Source of the DNA: Pseudobutyrivibrio ruminis AD2017
GTDB lineage: Bacteria > Bacillota > Clostridia > Lachnospirales > Lachnospiraceae
Length of the DNA stretch: 64,000 nucleotides
Assembly: GCF_000424305.1 (NCBI RefSeq)
Contig: NZ_AUJQ01000008.1
Location: forward strand, 144,863-208,862
Direction of reading: 5' to 3'
Shown here: positions 27,809-37,471 of the stretch, one piece after another
How positions within the stretch are numbered: the stretch's first letter is position 1
Layout of the letters: each line of letters starts with the position of its first letter
Notes under the pieces: model-generated
The model's database searches: none
Told to the model about the DNA's origin: nothing
What the model saw: the letters and a program-made list of their open reading frames with translations, nothing else
Program-made: the position numbers and the translations under genes

Positions 27809-29824
27809 TTACTCCTGATTCTTCTTAAATTCAGTAGCAGCATCAATGATTGCAGCCTTTGTACCATCTGACAAATCCTTTGTAGATTCCAGCTGGCTGA
27901 TGATATCTGAGTGCTCTGTCTTGAAGTAATTCAGCATATCTGTTCTGAACTTTCTGATATCCGAAAGTGCTACATCACTGAAGACGTGTGCATTAGCAGA
28001 TACCAAAATGATTACCTGCTCTGCCATTGAGAATGGACGTGAAAGTGGCTGCTTCAAAAGCTCCATAAGAGCACGTCCATGAGCAAGCTGCTTCTTAGTT
28101 GCATCATCAAGATCTGATGAGAACTGAGTGAACACTTCCATTTCACGATACTGAGCAAGATCAATACGAACAGAACCTGCTGCCTTCTTCATAGCCTTTG
28201 TCTGAGCGGCACCACCTACACGGGAAACTGAAAGACCTACGTTTACCGCTGGACGCTGACCAGCATTGAAAAGCTCTGTCTCAAGGAATATCTGACCATC
28301 TGTGATGGAAATAACATTTGTAGGAATGTAAGCTGATAAGTCACCAGCCTGTGTTTCGATGATAGGAAGAGCTGTAATTGAACCGCCTCCTGCTTCATCT
28401 GTAATTCGTGCGCTTCGCTCTAACAATCTTGAGTGTAAGTAGAATACATCACCAGGATATGCCTCACGTCCTGGAGAACGCTCAAGAAGAAGTGAAATAG
28501 CACGGTATGCAACGGCATGCTTTGACAAATCATCATAAACGATAAGTACATCCTTGCCTGAATACATGAAGAATTCTGCAAGGGCTGTACCAGCATATGG
28601 TGCGATGTACTGCAATGATGCTGAATCTGATGCAGTAGCATTTACGATGATTGTGTAATCCATAGCACCGTTTTCTTTTAATGTATTTACAAGTTTTGCA
28701 ACGGTAGATGCCTTCTGACCGATTGCAACGTAAACACAGATTACATCCTTGCCCTTCTGATTGATGATTGTATCAGTTGCAATTGATGTCTTACCTGTCT
28801 GTCTATCACCGATGATAAGCTCACGCTGACCACGTCCGATTGGGAACATAGAATCAATTGAAAGAAGACCTGTTTCCATTGGCTGGCTAACTGATTTTCT
28901 ATCAACGATGCTTGGTGCTGGACATTCGATTGGTCTGTATCCATCAGCTTCGATTTCTCCAGCTCCATCAAGAGGAGAACCAAGTGCATCAACGATACGT
29001 CCAAGGAAGCCGTTACCTACTGGGATACCAGCCATCTTGCCTGTACGAACAACACGTGTACCCTCTTTAATCTCTGTGTCACGGCCGAATAGGATAACAC
29101 CGATTTCATCACGACGAACATCCTGAACCATACCTTTGACACCACAATCAAAGATAACGATTTCACCATAGAAGGCATGATCGATACCATCGATATTGGC
29201 GATACCATCACCAACCCATGTTACGACACCAACTTCGTTATCCTTAATCTCTAGCTCAAATTCATCAACGCTAGCCTTCAAAATTGAAATGATGCTTTCA
29301 TCAACTGCTGAAATACCAACTGCTGCGTCGATTTTTGTAGCTAACTGCTTGATACGGCCCTGTTCACTCCAGTCGTACTCTTTTGTTCCAACTGAAAGAA
29401 TGAATCCACTCTTGATAGATGGATCACTTACAAGATCGATACCGATATCAGCGTTGCCTGTTTCCTTAACAAGGAATTTCTTAATTCCAGCAAGCTGCTC
29501 GTCTGATGGGGCTGTAACGTATCTAAGCTTTGCCTTTTCAACAACCTCTGATTTAGTAGCCTGGCTTTCCTCAAAGGCCTGTTTAATTTCATTAAATAAA
29601 TCAAAATCTCCGTTTGAACATAGAAGCTTCAAGAAGTTTCTAATCTCATGTGGGAAGATACTATCTACAATGATACACTTTTTTGAAAGCTCAACTGTAG
29701 GATTACGTAACTCTTCGCCAACTGCAGGCACAGCTTCAAGAATAGAAGCGGCAGACTGCAAAAAAACTTCTGCATTAGCTACACTATGCAAACTATGTGC
29801 ATATTCTAATGTTTTCTCTGTCAC
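27809..29824 (-). CDS. atpA: Fused delta-alpha subunit of F1Fo ATP synthase
   Basis: One uninterrupted 671-residue frame. Residues 1 to about 165 are a delta (OSCP-like) subunit, with LRNPTVELSKKCIIVDSIF, IRNFLKLLCSNGDFDLFNEI and GFILSVGTKEYDWSEQGRIK. From about 170 it continues as a complete alpha subunit (ISAVDESIISILK onward), with the P-loop GDRQTGKTS, ALPIIETQAGDLSAY and SRVGGAAQ. The first Met after Met1 is residue 232, inside the alpha beta-barrel, and no ribosome site lies near the junction. A separate alpha from an internal start is therefore unlikely. It takes the place of separate atpH and atpA genes, 2 bp after atpF. Confidence 0.95.
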   Translation of the reverse strand: MTEKTLEYAHSLHSVANAEVFLQSAASILEAVPAVGEELRNPTVELSKKCIIVDSIFPHEIRNFLKLLCSNGDFDLFNEIKQAFEESQATKSEVVEKAKLRYVTAPSDEQLAGIKKFLVKETGNADIGIDLVSDPSIKSGFILSVGTKEYDWSEQGRIKQLATKIDAAVGISAVDESIISILKASVDEFELEIKDNEVGVVTWVGDGIANIDGIDHAFYGEIVIFDCGVKGMVQDVRRDEIGVILFGRDTEIKEGTRVVRTGKMAGIPVGNGFLGRIVDALGSPLDGAGEIEADGYRPIECPAPSIVDRKSVSQPMETGLLSIDSMFPIGRGQRELIIGDRQTGKTSIATDTIINQKGKDVICVYVAIGQKASTVAKLVNTLKENGAMDYTIIVNATASDSASLQYIAPYAGTALAEFFMYSGKDVLIVYDDLSKHAVAYRAISLLLERSPGREAYPGDVFYLHSRLLERSARITDEAGGGSITALPIIETQAGDLSAYIPTNVISITDGQIFLETELFNAGQRPAVNVGLSVSRVGGAAQTKAMKKAAGSVRIDLAQYREMEVFTQFSSDLDDATKKQLAHGRALMELLKQPLSRPFSMAEQVIILVSANAHVFSDVALSDIRKFRTDMLNYFKTEHSDIISQLESTKDLSDGTKAAIIDAATEFKKNQE

Positions 29825-29826
29825 TT

Positions 29827-30309
29827 TTACTCACCTGCTTTACCGATAAACTCATCAAACAAGCTGCTATCAACTTCAGCACCTGTCTGACCACCAACAA
29901 CCTTTGTAGTTGCATCAACAATAATATCTGCAATTTCTTTCTTAGCGCTGGCAATAATCTGCTCTTTCTCGCGATTTGCCTCTGTAGCTGCTGCTGTTTT
30001 AATCTCTGACGCATTAGCCTTAGCCTCAGCAACAATCTTCTGATATTGGCCATCTGCTGTTTTTCTTGCATCAGCTATAATCTGCTTCTTCTCTGTCTCA
30101 GCTTCTGCAACCTTCTGCTCATATTCTGCTGCAAGCTCATTAGCCTCGTTTTCCTTAGCTGTAGCTTTTGCATAAACCTCATTAGCTTCTTCCTGACGCT
30201 TTGCTATGATGTTAGCAATTGGCTTAAAGAAGAAGATTCTGAAAGCTACAAACAGGATAAGAAGATTGACTACTGTCCAAAGAATACTCCAAAATGAAAT
30301 ATTAATCAT
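29827..30309 (-). CDS. atpF: F1Fo ATP synthase b subunit
   Basis: 160 residues. A single N-terminal membrane helix (about 5-28, FWSILWTVVNLLILFVAF) leads into a long charged helix rich in Ala, Glu and Lys (about 35-140), the peripheral-stalk coiled coil. The C-terminal end would contact delta, which here is part of the fused AtpHA protein. It lies 2 bp before that gene. Confidence 0.95.
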   Translation of the reverse strand: MINISFWSILWTVVNLLILFVAFRIFFFKPIANIIAKRQEEANEVYAKATAKENEANELAAEYEQKVAEAETEKKQIIADARKTADGQYQKIVAEAKANASEIKTAAATEANREKEQIIASAKKEIADIIVDATTKVVGGQTGAEVDSSLFDEFIGKAGE

Positions 30310-30351
30310 ATATATTACCTATCCTTATATTTATAAAATATAAAATACTTA

Positions 30352-30573
30352 TTACAATACGAACATTATCATAAGAGCGATAACGAAACCATAAATAGCT
30401 GTTGCTTCTGCAAGGGCACAACCTAAGATAAGGTTCTTCTGAATCTTACTCTCTGCTTCTGGCTGACGTGCAATACCTTCGCATGCCTTACCTGTTGCAA
30501 TACCGATACCAATACCAGCACCAAGACCTGTTACTACTGCAATACCTGCTCCAACTGCGATTAAAGTGTTCAT
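30352..30573 (-). CDS. atpE: F1Fo ATP synthase c subunit
   Basis: 73 residues forming the usual helical hairpin: GAGIGIGIATGKACEGIARQPEA, split by the polar loop ARQPEAESK, and then the second helix with the ion-binding Glu in ALAEATAIYG. The Gln that Na+-specific c subunits carry in helix 1 is Ile here, and Ser after the Glu is Ala, although Thr and Tyr of the Na+ motif remain. Proton coupling seems more likely than sodium (inference). Confidence 0.97.
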   Translation of the reverse strand: MNTLIAVGAGIAVVTGLGAGIGIGIATGKACEGIARQPEAESKIQKNLILGCALAEATAIYGFVIALMIMFVL

Positions 30574-30653
30574 AAATTTTTCCTCCTAAGTCCGTTTGTT
30601 ACGCTGACAAACTCGATAAATAATTAATAAATAAAAAATTTCTTTTCGTATGT

Positions 30654-31340
30654 TTATTCAATAGCTTCCTTAAGATACAAAGAAGTTAAGAATACGAAAA
30701 CGTACGCCTGTAACAGTCCATCGAATAAATCAAAGTAGAGACTGAATACGGCTGGAATAACTGGTGGAACTACAATCTTGAGTAATTCCATGATAACAAA
30801 TGCACCAAGTACATTACCAAAAAGTCGCATGCACAATGACAATGGACGGGTAAATACATCAAGGATGTTGAATGGTGTTACGATTGCAACTGGCTCAACG
30901 AATTTGTGTAGCCATTTCTTAACACCAAGATGATAAATACCAGCGGCTTCAACTAAAACAATACTCATAAGAGCAAGTGCTGCTGTAACATTTACATCCT
31001 TTGTAGGTGACTTAAAACCAAATAGACCTATTATGTTGGATAAACCAATGTATAAAAGTACTGTAACCAAATAACCAGTATAAGCTTTTCCTTCTTCACC
31101 TAAAGTGGCTCCAACAATAGCATTTAGTTTTTCGTAAATAAGCTCTGCAAAAGCCTGCTTTTTACTGATGTTTTGTGTCTTTAGTCCCGTAGTCAAGAAA
31201 ATTGCCAAGAGAATAAGCACGGCCATAATAATCCAGGTAACTACCACTGATTCCATGACCGGAATTTCAAAACCACCAATGTGTAATCGAAATACCTCTT
31301 CACAATTAAGCTCTTCTACAAGCTTTTCTGCTAAAGTCAA
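30654..31340 (-). CDS. atpB: F1Fo ATP synthase a subunit
   Basis: 228 residues with five or six membrane helices and the conserved half-channel segment RPLSLCMRLFGNVLGAFVI, whose Arg faces the c-ring Glu. It is the first structural gene of the operon, and no atpI or atpZ precedes it. The start at 31338-31340 is preceded by AGGAGGTGTTTT. The upstream 140 bases must carry the operon promoter, but none is clear. Confidence 0.97.
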   Translation of the reverse strand: MTLAEKLVEELNCEEVFRLHIGGFEIPVMESVVVTWIIMAVLILLAIFLTTGLKTQNISKKQAFAELIYEKLNAIVGATLGEEGKAYTGYLVTVLLYIGLSNIIGLFGFKSPTKDVNVTAALALMSIVLVEAAGIYHLGVKKWLHKFVEPVAIVTPFNILDVFTRPLSLCMRLFGNVLGAFVIMELLKIVVPPVIPAVFSLYFDLFDGLLQAYVFVFLTSLYLKEAIE

Positions 31341-31481
31341 GAAAACACCTCCTATTCTTTCTTTTGATAGCCATCATTTTAAACTTTTCTCACAAAAATA
31401 TAAGATACAAATTGTAGAATATGTATAAATAAATAGACTTGACTTTTCGTTTGTCTATCTTTCAAAAACAAACTATATAAC

Positions 31482-33557
31482 TTAGTCTGTCTCATTTAAG
31501 GCTATCGAGTCGTCCTTAAAGAACAGCATTTCTTCATTAAGTTTTTGTGCAATATCCTTCAAATCATCTGCTGAATTAGCAAGATTTGAAACTGTTGCAG
31601 AAAGCTCCTGAACTGATGCGCCAGTTGTTTCTGAGCTAGCTGCATTCTCTTCCGAAATTGCAGAAAGTGAAGACATTGCATCGGATACCACATCGTTTGA
31701 TGTAACACATGTAGATGCGCCACCTGCGATATCTCTGATACCAACAACAGTGCCATCAATATCTTCAAGCATACCGTTTACAGATTCAAGAGTGCCACCA
31801 ATAGCCTCCTGTTGCTCCAGGTTGCCCTGCTTAACCAGATTTGCTGCCGCAACAGCTGCCTCTGCCTGCTTCAAAAGCTCATCCATTTCAACTCGGATGG
31901 CCTGTGCCATGCTATCAGAATCATCCGCAAGCTTTCTGATTTCCTCCGCAACTACTGCGAAGCCCTTACCAGCCTCACCAGCACGGGCTGCCTCGATTGA
32001 AGCGTTAAGTGAAAGCAGGTTGGTCTGAGAAGCGATACCAGAAATGCCTTCTACTCTATCGTTGATATTAGCAACGGCACTCTGTGTAGCGGAAATTGTT
32101 CTTGCAATCTCTTCAATCTTTTCTGTCATATCGCTACTAGAATCCTTAAGATCGATAAGGGATTTGCTGGATGCCTGTGAAGCTTCCTTCATCTTTCCAG
32201 CTAAGCTCTCCACATTGTCTGTAGAATGCTGAACGCCGCCAACTGCATCTGTAATCTTTCCAACATTTTCAGCAGCCTCCTGGATTTCCTCGGCCTGCTG
32301 AACAGCACCTGTTGCAATCTCCTGCACTGCATTTGCTACAGTATCTGTTGTTGCAGCAATCTGATTTGCCATATCTGCCAAATCCTCTGATGATTTAGTA
32401 ACAGTTGAGGCCGAGGTCTTGATTGCCGAAACGATACTTTCTAATTTATCAATAACTGAATTTGTACTTCTAACGATTTCACCAAATTCGTCTTTACGAT
32501 TTGTGTAGCCTTCAATCTTCTTAAAACGACCATCTGCCAAAAGAGTTACTGTATTGGTAACTGCCACGATTGGTTTTGTAAAGCTTGTTGCAACATATAC
32601 TGCAATAATAATACCTATTACTAACAGGATTACGCCGATTACAACAACTGTAAGGGCCGCCTTAATTGCATGTGCCATTATTTCTTTATCCTGCTGAGAT
32701 ACTGCAACATAATAACCGCTTATAGGTTCCTTAGCCCATGACATATATGTAAGATTTCCATCAAATGAAGATGTGATAAGACCGCTCGAATCAGATGATG
32801 TCATAAATTCATATCCGCTCAGATCATATTCATCCTCTGGTGTTATTTCGAACTGAGCATGAGCTACCATCATACCTTTAGTATCAGCAATAAATCCATC
32901 CGAAATATGTGCTGCCAAAAAATCATGTAATACGTTCAAGTCATAGCTTCTATGAATTGTTCCTATTATTTTAGAATGTGCCTCATTGTAAATAGGAACA
33001 CATATAATCATAATTCTGTTTCCAGCACTTTTACTTACCACTACATCAGATACAGCAGTAGTGCCAGTTGCTAATGCTTGGCTGAAATACTCTCTATCTG
33101 AAATATTTGCCAATTCTTTTCTATCCGTTCTAAGAACCTGATCACCTGATGCAAATGTAAGAATTATACTCTTATTTCCATCATTCATATATTCATTCAA
33201 TCCATCCATCTGAGCAAGCATTGCCGCGTCTGGTACTGCCTGTCCTTCAGTACCATAGGTCTCAAGAAAAGCAATGGTACTAGGAGATGTTGCAAATGCC
33301 TGTAGCATTGATGCATTCTTTTCAATAATCTGTTTAAATTCGGTTTCAACGATTGTTGTGTTTGATTTAAGCAAATCTAACGCATCCTGCTTAGCCTTAC
33401 TGGTTGAGCTATTGTAACTTATTATGATTGCAATAATCAGCGGAACAGCAACTAACGCCGCAATCAAACAAATCAGCTTTGTCTTGATGCTATCTTTAGG
33501 CGCTATAGTTTTTGTCGTTTCTTGCTTAACGGAAGTCTTTTTTATCTTCTTGCCCAT
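31482..33557 (-). CDS. Methyl-accepting chemotaxis protein with a dCache-type sensor
   Basis: 691 residues from the ATG at 33555-33557 (AAAGGAGGCGAAT upstream). A transmembrane helix at about 27-47 is followed by an extracytoplasmic double-Cache-like sensor (about 50-285), with [15 protein letters not shown] and [13 protein letters not shown] second helix (about 293-320), a HAMP domain and the signalling coiled coil follow. The kinase-control tip is [20 protein letters not shown]. It probably senses a small molecule outside the cell. It is a paralogue of the receptor at 42679-44658. No cheA, cheW or flagellar gene is in the window. Confidence 0.93.
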   Translation of the reverse strand: MGKKIKKTSVKQETTKTIAPKDSIKTKLICLIAALVAVPLIIAIIISYNSSTSKAKQDALDLLKSNTTIVETEFKQIIEKNASMLQAFATSPSTIAFLETYGTEGQAVPDAAMLAQMDGLNEYMNDGNKSIILTFASGDQVLRTDRKELANISDREYFSQALATGTTAVSDVVVSKSAGNRIMIICVPIYNEAHSKIIGTIHRSYDLNVLHDFLAAHISDGFIADTKGMMVAHAQFEITPEDEYDLSGYEFMTSSDSSGLITSSFDGNLTYMSWAKEPISGYYVAVSQQDKEIMAHAIKAALTVVVIGVILLVIGIIIAVYVATSFTKPIVAVTNTVTLLADGRFKKIEGYTNRKDEFGEIVRSTNSVIDKLESIVSAIKTSASTVTKSSEDLADMANQIAATTDTVANAVQEIATGAVQQAEEIQEAAENVGKITDAVGGVQHSTDNVESLAGKMKEASQASSKSLIDLKDSSSDMTEKIEEIARTISATQSAVANINDRVEGISGIASQTNLLSLNASIEAARAGEAGKGFAVVAEEIRKLADDSDSMAQAIRVEMDELLKQAEAAVAAANLVKQGNLEQQEAIGGTLESVNGMLEDIDGTVVGIRDIAGGASTCVTSNDVVSDAMSSLSAISEENAASSETTGASVQELSATVSNLANSADDLKDIAQKLNEEMLFFKDDSIALNETD

Positions 33558-33680
33558 ATTCGCCTCCTTTGCACAGCGAACCAATTCTAGCATTAATTTT
33601 ACAATAGGATTTCTCGAAATATGTGTGGCATCTGTTAAATAAATGTGTTCAAATATTCATTTTTTTATGCTCCAACATAT

Positions 33681-33713
33681 AAAAAAAGAGTAGCCCCAAA
33701 AGGACTACTCTTA
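33681..33713 (-). terminator. Terminator downstream of guaD
   Basis: On the minus strand, AAGAGTAGTCC and GGGGCTACTCTT form a stem ahead of seven T residues, directly after the guaD stop codon. Confidence 0.9.
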
Positions 33714-33716
33714 CTA

Positions 33717-35009
33717 TTATTCTGCACTTGAATAAATCTTATTACCTTTAACGTATTTATCTGTGATAAATGCATCGGCGTCGTTGTAAACCATACGCTC
33801 GATTCTTTCTCTAACAGACATATCTCGCATTGAATACATCTTGCTGTCATCGATAACTACAGCATCGAATTCGTATCCATCCTTAAATGTACCAACCTTG
33901 CCAAAATAGCTTCCGCCACCTAATGTAGCAAGATAGAACATTTCCTCAAATGATAATGGCTTTACATTAGTATCTACTAAACGGTAGTACATCTTTGAAG
34001 CCTGAAGAGAAATAAGCATTGTCTTAATCATGTTCATAGATGAGCCTGCTGCCACATCTGTACCAAGACCAACATTAATACCTGCATCTATAAACTTACG
34101 TATAGGTGCAATACCTGACGTAAGGTTCATGTTTGAATCTGCGCAATGTGCAATATATGCACCGTGCTTTTTAAGGATTCGCATTTCTTCCTCATCTGAA
34201 TAAACACAGTGTGCCATGATTGTAGGAAGCTCTGCTGTACCCATTGTATCGAATATTTCGTATGCATTTGCATAGCTGGTAGATTCAGGTACAAGCTCCT
34301 TAACCCATGCAACCTCTGACTGGTTTTCTGAAAGATGTGACTGAATTCTAAGTCCTCTTTCAGCTGACATCTTACCAAGTCCTCTCATCAAATCATCTGA
34401 GCAAGATGGAATGAATCTAGGTGTAAGGATTGGCATGGTGTTTTTGTATCTGCCCTGGATGGCCTCTAACCATTCTACCGTAGCCTTAAGAGATGCAGCT
34501 GCATCTTCCTCTTCAAGTCCGACGCCACCATTTCTATCCATGTTTACCTTACCAACGTAGGTAATCATGCCTGTCTTTTCAAGCTGATCCATAAGCTCTA
34601 TGGTAGCTTCATTGTGAAGTGTGGCAAATACAACTGCACGTGTGGTAAAGCAGCGACGTAAATCCTCTGAGAAATATTCATATGCCTTGCGAGCATAAGC
34701 TAAGTCAGAATACTTAGCCTCCTCAGGGAATGTGTATTTGCTAAGCCACTCCAAAAGTTCCTCATCCATACCGATTCCACGGAAGGTGTACTGAGGCGCA
34801 TGAACATGCAAATCAGTCATTCCTGGAATGATAAGCTTATCGCCATAATCATATACTGGTAAATCCTTGTACTTGTCTGGAAGTTGGGAAAAGGCACCCT
34901 TACAGATGCCGTCCACACAAACCACATAGCCATTGCTATATGTAACTATACTTTTACTTCCCTCCGAGAAGGCAATGCCTCCGCGAAGGACAAAACTGTT
35001 ATTACTCAT
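33717..35009 (-). CDS. guaD: Guanine deaminase (amidohydrolase family)
   Basis: 430 residues with the GuaD-type signature PGMTDLHVHAPQYTFRG, where HVH binds the metal. LLEWLSKYTFPEEAKYSD is a guanine-deaminase hallmark. Further metal and catalytic motifs are IQSHLSEN, MAHCVYSDEEE and GLGTDVAAG. It converts guanine to xanthine and ammonia, in the cytoplasm. It follows the small DAK2-like gene. Its ribosome site AGGAGGG is 18 bases from the ATG, an unusual gap filled by a small hairpin. Confidence 0.93.
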   Translation of the reverse strand: MSNNSFVLRGGIAFSEGSKSIVTYSNGYVVCVDGICKGAFSQLPDKYKDLPVYDYGDKLIIPGMTDLHVHAPQYTFRGIGMDEELLEWLSKYTFPEEAKYSDLAYARKAYEYFSEDLRRCFTTRAVVFATLHNEATIELMDQLEKTGMITYVGKVNMDRNGGVGLEEEDAAASLKATVEWLEAIQGRYKNTMPILTPRFIPSCSDDLMRGLGKMSAERGLRIQSHLSENQSEVAWVKELVPESTSYANAYEIFDTMGTAELPTIMAHCVYSDEEEMRILKKHGAYIAHCADSNMNLTSGIAPIRKFIDAGINVGLGTDVAAGSSMNMIKTMLISLQASKMYYRLVDTNVKPLSFEEMFYLATLGGGSYFGKVGTFKDGYEFDAVVIDDSKMYSMRDMSVRERIERMVYNDADAFITDKYVKGNKIYSSAE

Positions 35010-35034
35010 AAAACCGCTAAAGCGGGTCCCTCCT
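35010..35034 (-). promoter_or_regulatory. Unusually long SD-to-ATG gap folded into a hairpin before guaD
   Basis: AGGAGGG (35028-35034, minus strand) is followed by ACCCGC-TTTA-GCGGTT and TT before the ATG. The hairpin would shorten the effective distance between ribosome site and start. No alternative in-frame ATG, GTG or TTG lies in the gap. Folding could tune or switch translation (inference). Confidence 0.5.
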
Positions 35035-35039
35035 ATCTG

Positions 35040-35306
35040 CTAGCCTTGTAAACCTCTAGCCTGTCTATCCATATCTTCTACTACGATATCGTAGATTTCG
35101 CCAAGTGTACGGCAGTACTCAAGTACCTTCCATGGCTCGTTTGTATGATAGTGAATCTTGATAAGCTCCTCATCACCTACAGCAAGAAGGCTGTCTCCAA
35201 CAAAGTGCTCTGTGATGTAATCGTTGATTGCATCCTCATCAAGATCCTCTCCTTCAATAAGAAGCTGTGTATCATATCTAAATTCAATTGACTGCTCTGG
35301 TAACAT
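35040..35306 (-). CDS. Stand-alone FakA/YloV C-terminal-like domain protein
   Basis: 88 residues resembling only the C-terminal domain of fatty-acid kinase FakA (YloV/DAK2 family). Visible features are an RYDTQLLIEG strand, DSLLAVGDEELIKIHYHTNEPWKVLEY and GEIYDIVVEDM. The kinase domain and DegV-binding region of FakA are absent. The frame has its own AGGAGGG site and start, so it is a real small gene rather than a remnant. Its role is unknown; it might bind a fatty acid or a FakB-like partner. It is upstream of guaD and probably cotranscribed with it. Confidence 0.8.
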   Translation of the reverse strand: MLPEQSIEFRYDTQLLIEGEDLDEDAINDYITEHFVGDSLLAVGDEELIKIHYHTNEPWKVLEYCRTLGEIYDIVVEDMDRQARGLQG

Positions 35307-35410
35307 TTTATTTCCCTCCTAATAATTAGTATTTATTCTCTTAAAAGCAAGTAAGATTTTATCATATATTTGCCAAAAAGTAACTATCGAAAAAAATTGT
35401 AAAAAAGTTG

Positions 35411-35439
35411 TTGACATAATGTATTTTATACTGTAATAT
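35411..35439 (+). promoter_or_regulatory. Promoter of tRNA-Glu
   Basis: A -35 box TTGACA (35411-35416) and a -10 box TAATAT (35434-35439) are separated by 17 bases, close to consensus. It points at the tRNA-Glu about 44 bp downstream. Confidence 0.85.
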
Positions 35440-35482
35440 TATCTTCGTTGCTGAGGCAAACACAAAAGAAAACAGCGAATAT

Positions 35483-35554
35483 GGTTCCTTGGTCAAGCGG
35501 TTAAGACGTCGCCCTCTCACGGCGAAAACAGCGGTTCGATTCCGCTAGGAACTG
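35483..35554 (+). tRNA. tRNA-Glu (anticodon CUC)
   Basis: The acceptor stem GGTTCCT pairs with AGGAACT with a terminal G-U. The D-arm is GTC/GAC, the anticodon stem TCGCC/GGCGA encloses CTCTCAC with anticodon CTC, and the T-arm is GCGG-TTCGATT-CCGC. The discriminator is G and CCA is not encoded. A consensus promoter and a terminator flank it. Confidence 0.95.
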
Positions 35555-35559
35555 CTAAA

Positions 35560-35587
35560 AGCACTGCAAATCGCAGTGCTTTTTTTG
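35560..35587 (+). terminator. Terminator of tRNA-Glu
   Basis: AGCACTGC pairs with GCAGTGCT, followed by TTTTTTT. Confidence 0.92.
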
Positions 35588-35640
35588 TACCCATTTTTAG
35601 CTTCTATCCTTATGCATTGGACTGTAGTCTTTGAGGGCAT

Positions 35641-35671
35641 AAAAAAAGCCAGCGAAAATTCGCTGGCTTTT
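35641..35671. terminator. Bidirectional terminator between tRNA-Glu and aspS
   Basis: AAAAGCCAGCG and CGCTGGCTTTT form a stem with A and T tracts on both sides, so it can stop aspS transcription from the right and read-through from the left. Confidence 0.88.
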
Positions 35672-35673
35672 AA

Positions 35674-37440
35674 TTATTTATCTTCTTTAGGCATTACGAT
35701 AGCGATGTGTACTTCATCAAGCTGCTTCTGATCTACTGTTGCAGGAGCGTCCATCATAATATCCTGTGCGTTCTTATTCATAGGGAATGGAATAATCTCA
35801 CGGATTGATTCCTCACCAGCAATAAGCATAACCATACGGTCTACACCAGGAGCGATACCGCCGTGTGGTGGTGCACCATAAGTAAATGCGTTGTACATAG
35901 CTGGGAATTTAGCCTTAACATCTTCCTCACCAAGACCTACAATCTTGAATGCCTCGATCATGATTTCAGGATCGTGGTTACGGATAGCACCAGATGAAAG
36001 CTCTACACCGTTACATACTAAATCGTACTGATATGCAAGGATATCAAGTGGCTCCTTAGTCTGAAGTGCTTCCTTACCGCCCTGTGGCATTGAGAATGGG
36101 TTGTGACAGAACTCAAGCTCTCCTGACTCTTCACCGATTTCGTACATTGGGAAATCAACGATCCAGCAGAACTCGTATGTGTCCTTCTTCATGTGACCTT
36201 CTGCTGCTGCACCAAGAAGCTTTCTGAATACACCAGCAGTCTTTTGAGCAACAAGAAGTGGACCTGCAGCAAGACCAACGAAATCACCAGGCTTAAGACC
36301 AAGCTTATCTATAACAGCAGCTTTTCGTTCCTGAAGGAACTTAGCGATACCACCAACAAGCTCTCCGTTTTCGTCAAGCTTGAACCAGTATGTCTTCTGA
36401 GCTGTAGCAACTTCTACTTCAGCAATCATAGCATCAATCTGCTTACGTGTAGCTGTAAGATTATCAACAACGATAGCCTTAACTACATTGCCCTCGAATG
36501 GGCCAAATCCGCAATCAGCCATAACATCTGTAGCGTCCTGAAGAACAAGGTCGATACGAAGGTCTGGCTTGTCTGAACCGTACTTATCCATAGCCTCAAG
36601 ATATGGGATACGTACGAATGGAGCTGTTGAAGCGCTCTTGTATACACCGTACTTTGCAAAGATTGGTGGAAGTACGTCCTCGATAACTGCGAAGACATCT
36701 TCCTGAGATGCAAATGCCATCTCCATATCAAGCTGATAGAACTCTCCTGGAGAACGGTCAGCACGTGCATCCTCGTCACGGAAACAAGGTGCAATCTGGA
36801 AATATCTATCAAAACCAGATGCCATAAGGATCTGCTTGAACTGCTGTGGTGCCTGTGGAAGGGCGTAGAACTTACCTGGGTGATTACGAGCTGGTACAAG
36901 GTAATCACGTGCGCCTTCTGGTGAAGAGCATGTAAGGATTGGTGTTGTGATTTCCATGAAATCATGTGCAATCATAGCTGCTCTTAATTCAGCAACGATT
37001 TTGCTTCTAAGAACGATTTTGCTCTTAACCTCTGGATTACGAAGGTCAAGATAACGATATTTTAAACGTGTATTCTCATCAGCTTCCTTTGAACGATTTA
37101 TTTCGAATGGGAGCTCGTTGTGAGTACACTTTCCAAGTACTTCAATGCTAGTAGGAACTACCTCTATTTCACCTGTAGGAAGCTCTGTGTTCTTAGAAGA
37201 ACGCTCACGAACTGTACCAGTAACTGAAATAGTAGATTCCTTATTAACAGAATCAATGACAGCCATCATTTCTTCTGTCTCAACGACTATCTGTGTAGTG
37301 CCATAGAAATCACGAAGGATAACGAAACCAAGATTCTTTGACACTTTTCTGATGTTTTCAAACCAACCAACTAATGTAACTTCTTTGCCAGCATCTGCAA
37401 GACGTAGCTCGTTACAGTTGTGTGTACGTGACTGGGTCAT
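35674..37440 (-). CDS. aspS: Aspartyl-tRNA synthetase
   Basis: 588 residues of the bacterial type. There is an N-terminal OB-fold anticodon-binding domain (about 1-105) and class II motif 2 in FRDEDARADRSPGEFYQLD. A GAD insertion domain lies at about 285-415, and motif 3 is GGIAPGVDRMVMLIAG. It charges tRNA-Asp, and it has the length and domain order of a bacterial enzyme. A 30-base hairpin lies in the 5' region between this gene and the Fur-like gene. Confidence 0.98.
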   Translation of the reverse strand: MTQSRTHNCNELRLADAGKEVTLVGWFENIRKVSKNLGFVILRDFYGTTQIVVETEEMMAVIDSVNKESTISVTGTVRERSSKNTELPTGEIEVVPTSIEVLGKCTHNELPFEINRSKEADENTRLKYRYLDLRNPEVKSKIVLRSKIVAELRAAMIAHDFMEITTPILTCSSPEGARDYLVPARNHPGKFYALPQAPQQFKQILMASGFDRYFQIAPCFRDEDARADRSPGEFYQLDMEMAFASQEDVFAVIEDVLPPIFAKYGVYKSASTAPFVRIPYLEAMDKYGSDKPDLRIDLVLQDATDVMADCGFGPFEGNVVKAIVVDNLTATRKQIDAMIAEVEVATAQKTYWFKLDENGELVGGIAKFLQERKAAVIDKLGLKPGDFVGLAAGPLLVAQKTAGVFRKLLGAAAEGHMKKDTYEFCWIVDFPMYEIGEESGELEFCHNPFSMPQGGKEALQTKEPLDILAYQYDLVCNGVELSSGAIRNHDPEIMIEAFKIVGLGEEDVKAKFPAMYNAFTYGAPPHGGIAPGVDRMVMLIAGEESIREIIPFPMNKNAQDIMMDAPATVDQKQLDEVHIAIVMPKEDK

Positions 37441-37471
37441 TTTATATCTCCTCTTCTATAATGAATAACAT

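Noticed and set aside
30352..30573. Sodium-type ATP synthase
   Set aside because: The helix-1 Gln is Ile and the Ser after the Glu is Ala; two of the expected Na+ ligands are missing.
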